NCBI RefSeq assembly: GCF_034096925.1
Contig: NZ_JAWZSQ010000025.1
Coordinates: 5,951 to 69,950 of the forward strand
Origin: Patulibacter defluvii
Lineage (GTDB): Bacteria > Actinomycetota > Thermoleophilia > Solirubrobacterales > Solirubrobacteraceae
DNA: 64,000 bases
Direction of reading: 5' to 3'
Every line of letters starts with the position of its first letter. Within the stretch, counting starts at the first letter, position 1. Positions 53,768 through 62,766 of the stretch are shown here, in pieces. The notes under the pieces were generated by a model, which saw nothing but the letters and a program-made list of their open reading frames with translations, had not been told where the DNA came from and did not search any database. Made by a program: the position numbers and the translations under genes.

Positions 53768-53880
53768 AGCCTCCGCCTACGACATTCGACCAAAGATGCT
53801 TGCCGCGCTTGGGCCGGTCGGCTAGCGTGGCCGAAGACGGCGGCGTTCCCAGCCGTCGAGTCCGGGAGAGGGAGTTGCGC

Positions 53881-54342
53881 ATGACGAACGGCCAGGACCG
53901 TATGTCGGCTGAAGACGGGCTGCTGGAGGTGTGGGAGCGAGCGTTCCTCGCTGGCACTTCTTGGCGTCCGTCGCTGCATGCGGGGATGAGCGCGATGGCG
54001 CGGTTGCTGCACGAGGATCCGCAGGCGGCGGAGCGTTGCCCGCTGATCGGCCTGGCGCCGATGGGCGAGCGGGCCACGGATCTGGCGATCGAGCGGGAGC
54101 AGTCACGCGATCGCGTCCTCGAGGTCCTGCACCAGCAGTGGGCGAAGTGCCACGAGGCACCCGCACCCAGCCTGTACTTCGAGGTCTTCATCGGCGAGAT
54201 GGCCTCGCTGGTCCACCAGCGGCTGACCGCCGACGGCGACTACGACGACCTGGCCCAGGCCGCGGTCTCCATGTGGGGGCCCGACCGGGTGCGGAACGCC
54301 AACCCGCGTACCGCGGCGACGGCGCGACCCGCCGTCAACTAG
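53881..54342 (+). CDS. TetR C-terminal-domain-like protein without DNA-binding domain, copy 1
   Basis: A 153-residue soluble helical protein. It has no helix-turn-helix, but residues 15-140 follow the pattern of a TetR ligand-binding domain: GMSAMARLLHEDPQAAERCPLIGLAPMG, then a helix with EREQSRDRVLEVLHQQW, then LYFEVFIGEMASLVHQRL and DDLAQAAVSMWGP. The full TetR encoded convergently at 54448-55167 has the matching region (ISALTRFLAEDPARAEMALVEILAAG, VGGISEVLYTRVV). A second solo is encoded at 55419. A natural hypothesis is hetero-dimerisation with, or ligand supply to, the neighbouring TetR. Start ATG at 53881 with GAGAGGGAG. Confidence 0.75.
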   Translation: MTNGQDRMSAEDGLLEVWERAFLAGTSWRPSLHAGMSAMARLLHEDPQAAERCPLIGLAPMGERATDLAIEREQSRDRVLEVLHQQWAKCHEAPAPSLYFEVFIGEMASLVHQRLTADGDYDDLAQAAVSMWGPDRVRNANPRTAATARPAVN

Positions 54343-54377
54343 CTCCGGCGCCGCCGCCGGATTCTTCGACGCTTCTT

Positions 54378-54410
54378 ACCGGAGCCGGTCGTTTAGCGGC
54401 CGGCTTCGGT
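54378..54410. terminator. Bidirectional terminator between solo 1 and TetR 1
   Basis: 11-bp arms ACCGGAGCCGG / CCGGCTTCGGT with one mismatch, lying between the convergent stops at 54342 and 54448. Confidence 0.6.
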
Positions 54411-54447
54411 CGTTCTGGGGGCCCTGAGGCCTCGGCCCCCGCTCGAC

Positions 54448-55167
54448 TCAGGCCGTCGTCGACGACGTCTCGCCGAGCTTCTCGGCGTCGAGCTGCTCGC
54501 GCACCGTCTTGCGCGTCGCCTCCGCCGCCTCGAAGCCCAGGTACGGCAGCGTGATCGCGTGGACGAGATCCGGCACCAGCTGCTCGAGCTCGTCCGTCTC
54601 GCCCCGCACGACGCGCGTGTAGAGCACCTCGGAGATCCCGCCGACGATCGTCTGGGCCGTCAGCGGATTGACGTGCTCCGCCCCCGGCAGGTCGGTCGTG
54701 CCCCGCACCACCAGATCCGCCAGGAAGTCCATGGTCTCGTTGCGCTTGGCGATCGCCTCCTGGCCCGCGGCCAGGATCTCGACCAGGGCCATCTCCGCCC
54801 GCGCCGGATCCTCGGCCAGGAACCGCGTCAGGGCGCTGATGCACGCCGTCGCCCGCGCGATCGGGTCCTCGGCCGCGTCGTAGCCCTCCTGGACCGCCTC
54901 CCGCAGCTCGTGCGCGACCTGGTCGACGCAGGCCAGGAAGACGGCCTGCTTGTTCGGGAAATAGTCGTAGAAGGTCCGTCGCGACACGCCCGCCGTGCTG
55001 ATGATGTCCTCCACGGACATCTGGCCGTAGCCGGCCACGCTGGTGACGTCGATCACCGCGCGGAAGATCCGCTCCTTCTGGTTGCGGACGACGACCTCGC
55101 GGGGAATGCCGTGACGGCCGGCCGGCAGCTGGTCAGGGCGGCGGCCGTGATTGGCGCTGGTGCTCAC
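54448..55167 (-). CDS. TetR family transcriptional regulator, copy 1
   Basis: A 239-residue TetR. The DNA-binding domain is preceded by a basic leader (RRPDQLPAGRHGIPREVVVRN) and reads KERIFRAVIDVTSVAGYGQM, SVEDIISTAGVSRRTFYDYF. The ligand domain is AEDPARAEMALVEILAAGQEA through GISEVLYTRVVRGETDEL. The leader and HTH are almost identical to those of copy 2 (56330-57043), so both probably bind the same DNA motif, whereas the ligand domains are much more diverged. Start GTG at 55167 is chosen by alignment with copy 2. It is divergent from the second solo gene (55419), with an operator-like dyad in between. Confidence 0.85.
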   Translation of the reverse strand: MSTSANHGRRPDQLPAGRHGIPREVVVRNQKERIFRAVIDVTSVAGYGQMSVEDIISTAGVSRRTFYDYFPNKQAVFLACVDQVAHELREAVQEGYDAAEDPIARATACISALTRFLAEDPARAEMALVEILAAGQEAIAKRNETMDFLADLVVRGTTDLPGAEHVNPLTAQTIVGGISEVLYTRVVRGETDELEQLVPDLVHAITLPYLGFEAAEATRKTVREQLDAEKLGETSSTTA

Positions 55168-55347
55168 GAGCGCGAAGGCTAGCGGTTGGACCGGATTCCA
55201 GCGACGTCTACGTCCCGGATCGGTCAGACGATCGGCCACGGTGTCCGATGCCTCTTCGTCGAGTCGGCCGTCGAGTTCGACCGCTGGGCGTCGGTTCGGC
55301 CTGACCGATGGGCCTCGGACGAACGGCCAGCGATCGACGATTGGACT

Positions 55348-55375
55348 TGTGACACAGCTCTGTGTGGGATACGGT
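55348..55375 (+). promoter_or_regulatory. Promoter with embedded operator for the second solo gene
   Basis: TTGTGA (-35) and TACGGT (-10) are separated by exactly 17 bp, and the spacer contains the dyad ACACAG-CT-CTGTGT (55352-55365). A TetR dimer there would block RNA polymerase. The -10 lies in TACGGTG-CCCG, similar to TACGGTGTCCCG upstream of TetR 2. Confidence 0.65.
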
Positions 55376-55418
55376 GCCCGGGCTGGGATCGCTGGTAGGG
55401 GGGAGGGAGGAGTCTGAG

Positions 55419-55829
55419 ATGGACGTTGCTGACCCACGCCCGGATGGCCCCGCCGTCGGTGCGTTGATCGCTGCGTGGGAACGGGGGTTCCGGTCGGGCG
55501 GCAGCTGGCAGGGATCGCTGCTCGCCGGGATGGGAGCGCTGGCCGCCACGCTCGAAGCCGACCCCACGACGGCCGAGGGGTGCGTCCTGACCCAGACGCC
55601 GCACCCCCGCCAGGTCGCCCTGATCTGGCACCGGGAGCTCGTGCGCTCCCGGATCACCGCCGCCCTCCGCGACCAGTGGGAGCGCTACGGCGAGCACCGG
55701 GTGCCCGAGGTCTACTTCGAGGTCTTCGTTGGCGCCATCTGCACCGCCCTCCGCGATCGGGTCGAGCGGGGCGGCGGCTACGACGAGCTGCCACGCGTGG
55801 CGCTGCTGCTCTGGGGCGCCGGGCGCTAG
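55419..55829 (+). CDS. TetR C-terminal-domain-like protein without DNA-binding domain, copy 2
   Basis: A 136-residue paralogue of the 53881 protein: WERGFRSGGSWQGSLLAGMGALAATL matches WERAFLAGTSWRPSLHAGMSAMARLL, and PEVYFEVFVGAICTALRDRV matches PSLYFEVFIGEMASLVHQRL. It too lacks any helix-turn-helix and starts directly in the ligand-domain-like helices. The strong Shine-Dalgarno (GGGAGGGAGGAG) directly before ATG at 55419 shows that the short form is a real product and not a truncated reading of a TetR gene. It faces TetR 2 across a 500-bp GC-rich spacer. Confidence 0.75.
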   Translation: MDVADPRPDGPAVGALIAAWERGFRSGGSWQGSLLAGMGALAATLEADPTTAEGCVLTQTPHPRQVALIWHRELVRSRITAALRDQWERYGEHRVPEVYFEVFVGAICTALRDRVERGGGYDELPRVALLLWGAGR

Positions 55830-56329
55830 GCGAACACCGTGCTCGAACGACGCCCACAGCACGAGCGGCGGCCGCAGTTCTGCTGGTACGGCCGCTGGGA
55901 CGGCAACCGCGACCGGTCGCGGCGCTGCGCCGAACGCGGGCGCCCCGCTCCGCGCCGGCGGCCCGGTTGCCGATCGGGTACTGCCGCGGCCGATCGTCGG
56001 CGGCCCCGGAGAGGCGCCTAGCGAGCGTTGCGCGCGGAGGCGCGTGGCGGCGTCGGGCGGGGGCGGACGGCCCGTCGGGCCGTCGCGCGGCCGCCCGGTC
56101 GGGCGGGGCGGACGGCTCGCCGGCGCGGAGCGGCCCGCCGAGCCGAGCGGCCCGCTGGGCCGAGTGGCTCGCTGGGCCGAGCGGCCCCGCTGGCGTCGAG
56201 TGGCCCGCTGACGCCGGAGCGGCCCCGCTGACGCCGGAGCGGCCGACGCGGAGCGGCCCGCGGCAGCGGCACCACGCCGCTGCCCGCCGTTGGCCGCCGC
56301 GCTACCCGCGCCGGGCCTCCGCGGCCCCG
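55830..56329. other. 500-bp GC-rich non-coding spacer with short repeats
   Basis: Between the convergent stops of solo 2 and TetR 2 I see no credible gene. From about 56030 the sequence is built of irregular repeats of GAGCGGCCCGCTG-like units. A 20-bp unit starting CCCGCTGACGCC is perfectly duplicated in tandem at 56204-56223 and 56224-56243. Open frames here are Arg/Ala/Gly-only artefacts of composition. Confidence 0.6.
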
Positions 56330-57043
56330 CTACCGCGGCGCCGGAGCCTCGGCGGCCGCCTGGGCCTCGATCGCCTCTTCGGCGCTGCTGCGGGCCGCCG
56401 CGGCACCGTCGGCGCCGGCGTAGGGGAGGAAGAGCGCGTAGACGAGGTCGGGGATCGCGTCGCGCAGCTGGTCGAGCTCGCCGCGGAGGACGCGGGCGTA
56501 GACCACCTCGTGGATGCCGCCCACGATCGTCTCGGCCGTGAGGCTGTTGGTCGGACCCGAGAGCAGGGCCACGCCCTCGTTGATCAGCGTGGCCAGGCGG
56601 CGCATCGTGTCGTCGCGGCGGGCGACGGCCTGGGGGCCCGCCGCCAGCACCTCGACGACGCACATCTCGGCCATCGCCGGGTCCGAGGCCAGGCGATCGA
56701 TCAGGACCGCCAGGGCACCGGTGGTGCGGGCGATGACGTCGTCGGCGCTGTCGAACGCGGCGCGCATGTCGTCCTGGAGCCGGCCGACCGCGTCGTCGTA
56801 GGCGGCGAGGAAGGCCGCCTCCTTGTTCGCGTAGTGGTCGTAGAACGTGCGCCGGGAGACGCCGGCGGTGCCGATGATGTCCTCGACCGACATGTCGCCG
56901 TAGCCGGCGACGCTGGTGACGTCGATCACCGCCCGCAGGATCCGCTCCTTCTGGTTGCGGATCACCGCCTCGCGGGGCAGGCCGTGGCGGCCCGCCGGGA
57001 GCTGATCCGGACGTCGACCCTGGGCGCTCCCGTGCTTCAACAC
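56330..57043 (-). CDS. TetR family transcriptional regulator, copy 2
   Basis: A 237-residue TetR. Leader RRPDQLPAGRHGLPREAVIRN and HTH (KERILRAVIDVTSVAGYGDM, SVEDIIGTAGVSRRTFYDHY) nearly match copy 1. The ligand domain (LASDPAMAEMCVVEVLAAGPQA, VGGIHEVVYARVL) is diverged, with an Ala-rich C-terminal tail. Start GTG at 57043 (VLKHGS) or TTG at 57040 fits the alignment with copy 1. An inverted repeat TACGGT-N8-ACCGTA lies 13-32 bp upstream, suitable for autoregulation. Confidence 0.85.
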   Translation of the reverse strand: MLKHGSAQGRRPDQLPAGRHGLPREAVIRNQKERILRAVIDVTSVAGYGDMSVEDIIGTAGVSRRTFYDHYANKEAAFLAAYDDAVGRLQDDMRAAFDSADDVIARTTGALAVLIDRLASDPAMAEMCVVEVLAAGPQAVARRDDTMRRLATLINEGVALLSGPTNSLTAETIVGGIHEVVYARVLRGELDQLRDAIPDLVYALFLPYAGADGAAAARSSAEEAIEAQAAAEAPAPR

Positions 57044-57055
57044 GCAAGAAACATA

Positions 57056-57075
57056 TACGGTTGCGGGACACCGTA
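57056..57075. promoter_or_regulatory. Inverted repeat upstream of TetR 2
   Basis: TACGGT-N8-ACCGTA with AT-rich flanks (CATATA, GATATACATG), unusual in this genome. The minus-strand half TACGGTGTCCCG resembles TACGGTGCCCG at 55370-55380. Confidence 0.55.
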
Positions 57076-57197
57076 GATATACATGTCGCAGCAGCACCCC
57101 CCCGGACGGGGGGCGGTGTACGCAAACGCGGCCGCCGCCGGCTCGCGGCGGCGGCACCGGACGGCCGCGCGGGCGCTGTTCCGCGCGGCCCCGGCGA

Positions 57198-57689
57198 TCA
57201 GGCGGGCAGGTAGCCCTTGCCCTGCTTGCGGATCCGCCCCTCGCGCTGGAGCTGGGGCAGCAGCCGGAACAGCACGTTGACCGGGACCTCCATCTTCTCG
57301 GCCAGCTGATTCGCGGTCAGGCCGGGCTCAGCCGTGATCTGGGCGACCGCGTCGTCGCTGTGGAGCGCACCCGGATCGGCGACGGCCGCCGGGGCCGCGG
57401 CCGCTCGCGGCGCGGCCTTCGCCGGCCGCTTCGTCCCGCGTGCCGCCCGCGGCTTGGCGGTGCTCGCCTTCGGCGCGGCCTGGGCTGCCGCGGCCGCAGC
57501 GGCCGCAGCGGCGTTGGCCGCCGTCGATCCCGGCAGCGGGAAGGCGCTCACGTGCTCCGCCGCAGCCTCGGGGTCGAGCGTCTCGATCGCCTTGCGAAGC
57601 TGCTGCAGGGCGTGGAACTCATCGACCAACGGCCGCAGCTCGGCCATCCGTTCGTCGATCTGCTTCTGGAACTCGTCGATCAGGTTCAA
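57198..57689 (-). CDS. Winged-helix protein with N-terminal coiled coil and Ala/Lys-rich H1-like linker
   Basis: A 163-residue protein in three parts. Residues 1-40 form a coiled coil (FQKQIDERMAELRPLVDEFHALQQL). Residues 55-105 are an Ala/Lys/Pro/Arg stretch reminiscent of histone H1 tails (PKASTAKPRAARGTKRPAKAAPR). Residues 108-163 form a winged helix (SDDAVAQITAEPGLTANQLAEKMEVPVNVLFRLLPQLQREGRI). It probably binds DNA as a dimer, as a nucleoid-associated or regulatory protein. Start TTG at 57689 is supported by GGAGGGG 8 nt upstream. No partner gene is obvious. Confidence 0.75.
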   Translation of the reverse strand: MNLIDEFQKQIDERMAELRPLVDEFHALQQLRKAIETLDPEAAAEHVSAFPLPGSTAANAAAAAAAAAAQAAPKASTAKPRAARGTKRPAKAAPRAAAAPAAVADPGALHSDDAVAQITAEPGLTANQLAEKMEVPVNVLFRLLPQLQREGRIRKQGKGYLPA

Positions 57690-57813
57690 CCGTGGACCCC
57701 TCCGGTCAGCGAGGGCGACTCGGCACGTGTCGTACTCGGATTTTCGAAGGCACCGTATCGCCTATAGCGGTCGCGGTCGCGGGCCATGGCCGGCCGCACG
57801 CGGCCTTCCAAGA

Positions 57814-57830
57814 AGCTACTGGCAGTAGCT
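57814..57830. promoter_or_regulatory. Perfect palindromic operator candidate in the promoter of the second long SDR
   Basis: AGCTACT-GGC-AGTAGCT lies between the expected -35 (near 57806) and the -10 TATTCT (57830-57835), the classical position of a repressor site. Its CTACT/AGTAG half-sites match those of 14570-14589 but with a 3-bp instead of a 4-bp spacer. Confidence 0.6.
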
Positions 57831-57842
57831 ATTCTTTCCGGC

Positions 57843-58895
<1,053 letters not shown>

Positions 58896-60033
58896 TCGGC
58901 GCGGGCGGCGAAGGTCTGCCGCATCCGCCCGGTCAGCTCGTCGAGGAACTCCTCCCGGTAGCCGGAGTCCATCAGCACGCTGATCGCGTAGTACAGGCCC
59001 GACACCAGCCCGATCGCCACCGCCACCCGCAGCAGCTCCTCGGTCAGCCGCAGCCGCACGCCGGCGACCTCGGCAGCCACGATCTGGGCGCCGCCCGACG
59101 ACGTCCACGCCTCCTGCGTCTCGCGGTCGATCACCAGCATCCCGAAGGCGACGAAGAACCCGGTCACCGCCAGCGTCACCACCAGCACCTGGAGGCCGTG
59201 GCTGATCAGCAGCACCATCCCGACGTTGGCCCGCTGCGCGCGCCGCAGCGGCGGGGCCGAGCGGGCGATCCCCGACTCCCGCACGGTCTCCTCCAGCAGC
59301 GCGACCTCGCGCGGGATCCGGGCCCCGAGGAAGGTCGAGGCGACGATCGCGATCAGCAGCCCGACGGCGATCAGCGACGCGTCCGGCATGTGGCCGAAGA
59401 CCTGCCACATCTCGGTGTTGATGAAGAGCACGATCGCGAACAGCAGCAGCAGCGGGATCGCCCGCGCCAGCAGCGACAGCGAGAGCGCCAGCTGGCCGAG
59501 CAGGTGGCCGGTCGCCCAGAGCAGGATCGAGCCGACCCCGAAGCCGAAGGTCAGCGCGATGATCGCCAGCAGCCCGAGGTTCACCAGCACCGTCACCAGC
59601 GCGCTCGTGGTCTGGCCGTTGAAGATCAGCGGCAGCAGCGGCGGCAGCAGCACGAAGGCCGCCAGCTCGACCGGGCCCAGGTCCTCGGGGATCGCCAGCG
59701 CCGGACGCTGCCGCAGCCGGTTGACCAGCGCGACGGCGGCCAGGGTCAGCCCGACCGCGCCGGCGATCGCCGCCAGGTTCGCGGCCAGCGACCACTTCAG
59801 GTCGAGCGCCCCCAGCAGCTCGCCGACGAAGACCAGCGCCAGCAGCGGGAAGGCGCGGTTGAAGACGTCGGAGTCGGCCGAGTAGTCCTCGATCATCAGC
59901 GGCAGCCCGGCGCGCCGGAAGCCGCGCTCGTACTCGGCCAGCCGCCGCTGGGCGTCCGCGGGGTCGGGAGAGGGGTCCACGGCGTCCGGCACGCCGCTAT
60001 TCCACCCGCTCGGCCGGACGACCGGGCCGCCGG

Positions 60034-61059
60034 TCAGGAGCGCGGCGGTCGCGGGCGCCGCGGACCGCCGGCGGGGGCGCGGGGCGAGACCTGTTCCCGC
60101 GGCCGCTCGCGCGGGGGCAGGACGCGCGTCGGATGCTCGTCGGCGGCGTGCCCCGGGGCCGCGCTTCGCGGCTGGTCGAGCCCGGTCCACGGCACCGCCG
60201 GCGCCGTCGTCCGTCGCGCCCGTCCGGCCACCGCGAGCACCGCGGCCAGCAGCAGGCCGACGACCAGCACCACCGTCGCGGTCGTCCGCAGCCCGCCGAC
60301 CAGCTCGTCCCAGGCCGCGCCGGCGACCTCGCGCTCGACCCCGGGGGCGGCGCGGTCGAGCGCCGCGCCGCGGCTGATCCGCTCGGCCACCAGCACGATC
60401 GCCGCCGCCACGGCCGCCGCCAGCCCGATCGCGGCCCCGGTCCGGGTTCGCCGGCGGGAGACCAGCAGCGCGGTGGCGAACGCGACCAGCGCCAGCGCCA
60501 GCAGCGCCAGGCCCAGCCGCCCCAGCTGGTGCGCGCGGTCGGCCAGGCGGGCGCCCTCGGAGCCCCGGTCCCAGGCGACCAGCTCGACCGTGCCGACGCC
60601 GTCGAGCAGCGGGGCGACGTCGGCCGGGAGCGTCCCCAGGGTGCGGTCGGCGAGCGCCGCGAAGTCGCGGACGCTGATCGCGACCCGCTGCCGGTCGGGG
60701 TCGAGCACCTGCGTCTGGGCGTCGCGCACCAGCGCCCGCCAGGTGCGCCGGAAGCGGGGGTTCTCGACCACCGCCGCGGCCAGCGAGCGGATCCGCGGCC
60801 GGGCGCCGTCGAGGGCCGCCGGGGCGCGGGCGACGATCGCGTCGGTGATCTCGCCCTCGAGCGCGCGCTGGACGTCCGGCTGCGAGAGGACCGCGGTCGC
60901 GTGGTCCGCGAAGGCGTCGCGGTCGAGCAGGTTGCGGCGACCGTGGTCGAGCGGCAGCGCGAGCAGCAGCAGCGCCGCGCCGATCGCGACCAGCAGCAGC
61001 GCGAGCGTCTGGCGACCCGTGCCGACGGGCCGCGGGTCCTCGGGGGCGGGACGACGCAC
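60034..61059 (-). CDS. Membrane protein with large extracytoplasmic loop, unknown
   Basis: A 341-residue protein with four predicted membrane helices. One is near the N-terminus (TLALLLVAIGAALLLLALPL); then a loop of about 140 residues rich in Asp and Arg (DRDAFADHATAVLSQPDVQRALEGEI, VLDPDRQRVAISVRDFAAL); two adjacent helices (LGLALLALALVAFATALLV, AIGLAAAVAAAIVLVA); a last one (ATVVLVVGLLLAAVLAVAG); and a Pro/Arg-rich cytoplasmic tail. This layout is common in uncharacterised actinobacterial membrane proteins. GTG at 61059 lies 7 nt after TAGCCT (61072-61067), a leaderless start. It is 41 bp upstream of the 58826-59992 gene and probably co-transcribed with it. Confidence 0.68.
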   Translation of the reverse strand: MRRPAPEDPRPVGTGRQTLALLLVAIGAALLLLALPLDHGRRNLLDRDAFADHATAVLSQPDVQRALEGEITDAIVARAPAALDGARPRIRSLAAAVVENPRFRRTWRALVRDAQTQVLDPDRQRVAISVRDFAALADRTLGTLPADVAPLLDGVGTVELVAWDRGSEGARLADRAHQLGRLGLALLALALVAFATALLVSRRRTRTGAAIGLAAAVAAAIVLVAERISRGAALDRAAPGVEREVAGAAWDELVGGLRTTATVVLVVGLLLAAVLAVAGRARRTTAPAVPWTGLDQPRSAAPGHAADEHPTRVLPPRERPREQVSPRAPAGGPRRPRPPRS

Positions 61060-61122
61060 CCGCCGGAGGCTAGAGGTTCGCCGCCGCGCGGCCGCCGGGT
61101 GGCGGTCGCGCGGCGGGCGGAC

Positions 61123-61860
61123 CTACGGACGGACGGTCTGCTCGTCGGCGGTCGCCGCGCGCTGGGCGAAGGCCCGGGTCGTGCCGACCGGCGGCGGACG
61201 GTGGACGTGGCGGTGGGGCACGATCGCCGGCGCGCCGAAGGGCACCGTCGCCGGCTCCTCCAGCACGACGGTGGCCCGCTCGTCGAGCGCCACCGCGCTG
61301 TCGCACCAGGGGCAGCGGTGATCGCCCGCGACCAGCACGTGCGAGGTGCACGTCGGGCACCAGCCGCGCTCGATCGCGGTGTCCTCGAGCGAGGCCGGGT
61401 CGATGCCGGCCTGCTCGGCGACCGAGGCGCAGACGTGGGTCACGCGGGCGCCGTTGCCGGCGCGGCCGAGGGTGATCTGCTGGACGAAGCGGGCCCCGCG
61501 CGGGAGGTCGATGCCGAGCTTCGTCGCCAGCCGCTCGGGTCCCAGCTCGACCAGCAGGTCGCCGAGGCGGGCCTGGAGGACGCCGGGGAGCGGCACGTGG
61601 AGGGCCCCGAACGTGTCGGGACCGTGGGTGATGATGTCCTCGACGCATCCGCGATCGAGGAAGTGCGCGTGCTGACCGCGAGTGGTGCGGAGGGCGACGA
61701 TCGCGCCGAGTCGCCGGCGGCAGAGGCGGAACCGCTGACAGGTGGCGTCGACGCCGTAGCGCGCGACGTGCTCGCCGAGCAGGGCGGCGGTCGGACGGAT
61801 GTCGACCCGATCGCGTGCCGGGACGGTCGAGGAAGGCGCCGTAGCGCGGATTTGGGGCAT
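61123..61860 (-). CDS. Zinc-ribbon protein, unknown
   Basis: A 245-residue soluble protein. The N-terminal half has helical segments, one resembling a helix-turn-helix (ALLGEHVARYGVDATCQRF, then LCRRRLGAIVAL), and further helices around HFLDRGCVEDIITHG and LGDLLVELGPERLATKLG. The C-terminal half carries a zinc ribbon CPTC-x10-CPWC, followed by a Pro/His-rich tail (VPHRHVHRPPP). DNA or RNA binding is plausible. ATG at 61860 is the first start after an AT-rich intergenic region that is unusual for the genome. No family recognised. Confidence 0.65.
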   Translation of the reverse strand: MPQIRATAPSSTVPARDRVDIRPTAALLGEHVARYGVDATCQRFRLCRRRLGAIVALRTTRGQHAHFLDRGCVEDIITHGPDTFGALHVPLPGVLQARLGDLLVELGPERLATKLGIDLPRGARFVQQITLGRAGNGARVTHVCASVAEQAGIDPASLEDTAIERGWCPTCTSHVLVAGDHRCPWCDSAVALDERATVVLEEPATVPFGAPAIVPHRHVHRPPPVGTTRAFAQRAATADEQTVRP

Positions 61861-61996
61861 TGGTTGCTTCCGAACCGGGTGGCGTGGTGGCGACCGTCGC
61901 GTGGGGGCACGACCAGACGCCCGGTCGTCGCCAGCATACGTCGCCGGGGATCGAACGTCGAGCAAATTTTGGCTAGCCCACAGATGAATTTCGAGT

Positions 61997-62016
61997 AAGA
62001 CGTTTTACGCCGTCTT
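61997..62016. promoter_or_regulatory. Inverted repeat in the AT-rich region between the zinc-ribbon gene and the Fur-family gene
   Basis: AAGACG-N8-CGTCTT in the 278-bp divergent gap 61861-62138, within a stretch around 61950-62035 of much lower GC content than the rest of the window. The gap probably holds the promoters of both genes; I see no small gene in it. Confidence 0.4.
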
Positions 62017-62138
62017 CCTCGTATTTCTCGAGTTGAGCGGGGACGCGCCAGGTGGGTTTCGCGGTGCCCGAAAGCGGGTAACGGGCGCCGTTCCGCCGCG
62101 CCCACGACGACGGGCTTCGACTGCGCTTCAATGGAGGG

Positions 62139-62591
62139 GTGACCACGACCACCGGCGAGATCGGCGAGCGCTGGCTGCAGGCGGCCGGTGCGGCGCTGCG
62201 GACGGGCGGCCATCGGGTCGGCGCCGCCCGCGAGGCGGTGCTCGAGGAGTTGGCCGGCAGCGGCGGCTGCTGCTCGGCCGCCGAGCTCGAGCTGCGGCTG
62301 CGGCGCGGCGTCCGTCCGGTCGGCGACGCGACCGTCTACCGGACCCTCAACCTGCTCGGCGAGCTGGGCCTGGTCCAGCCGTTCGACCCCGGCGACCGCG
62401 TGATGCGGTTCGAGCTGGTGCTGCCCAGCGGCGAGCACCACCACCACGCCGTCTGCGAGCGCTGCGGGGCGACGGTGGCGTTCGAGGACGAGGGGCTGGA
62501 GCAGGCGATCGCGCGGGTCGCCGACCGCACCGGCTACCGGATCGACGCCCACGACCTGGTCCTGCGCGGCGCCTGCCCGGACTGCGCCTGA
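62139..62591 (+). CDS. Fur family transcriptional regulator
   Basis: A 150-residue metal-dependent repressor. The N-terminal winged helix is ALRTGGHRVGAAREAVLEELAGSGGCCSAAELELRL... with the recognition region GDATVYRTLNLLGELGLV. The dimerisation domain has the metal motif EHHHHAVCERCG and a second CxxC near the end (GACPDCA), so both a regulatory His cluster and a structural zinc site are present. Iron or zinc specificity cannot be decided. The start GTG at 62139 lies 6 nt after TTCAAT, while GGAGG is only 1 nt away from it, so a leaderless mRNA is more likely than Shine-Dalgarno initiation. No uptake genes are adjacent. Confidence 0.88.
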   Translation: MTTTTGEIGERWLQAAGAALRTGGHRVGAAREAVLEELAGSGGCCSAAELELRLRRGVRPVGDATVYRTLNLLGELGLVQPFDPGDRVMRFELVLPSGEHHHHAVCERCGATVAFEDEGLEQAIARVADRTGYRIDAHDLVLRGACPDCA

Positions 62592-62766
62592 GCGGGCGGA
62601 ACGTCGCGGGGGTTGCGGTCGGCCCTCCGGCTCGCGATGCTGTGAGATCGATGGTCGGACGGCACGGGGTGCGCAGCGGTGACCGCTGGGGTCTCGCGCG
62701 GCGAGCGCGGTGCGCTGCCGGCGGCGCTCGCCCGTCCCGCTCGGGGTCATGGGCCATGGTGCGGTC

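Noticed and set aside
55839..56275. Several short open frames on both strands of the GC-rich spacer
   Set aside because: They consist almost only of Arg, Ala, Gly and Pro, have no Shine-Dalgarno or -10 box, and coincide with short DNA repeats.
61997..62016. The inverted repeat as a Fur/Zur box
   Set aside because: It lacks the GATAATGATAAT-like or TGATAATNATTATCA-like pattern; kept only as an unassigned dyad.
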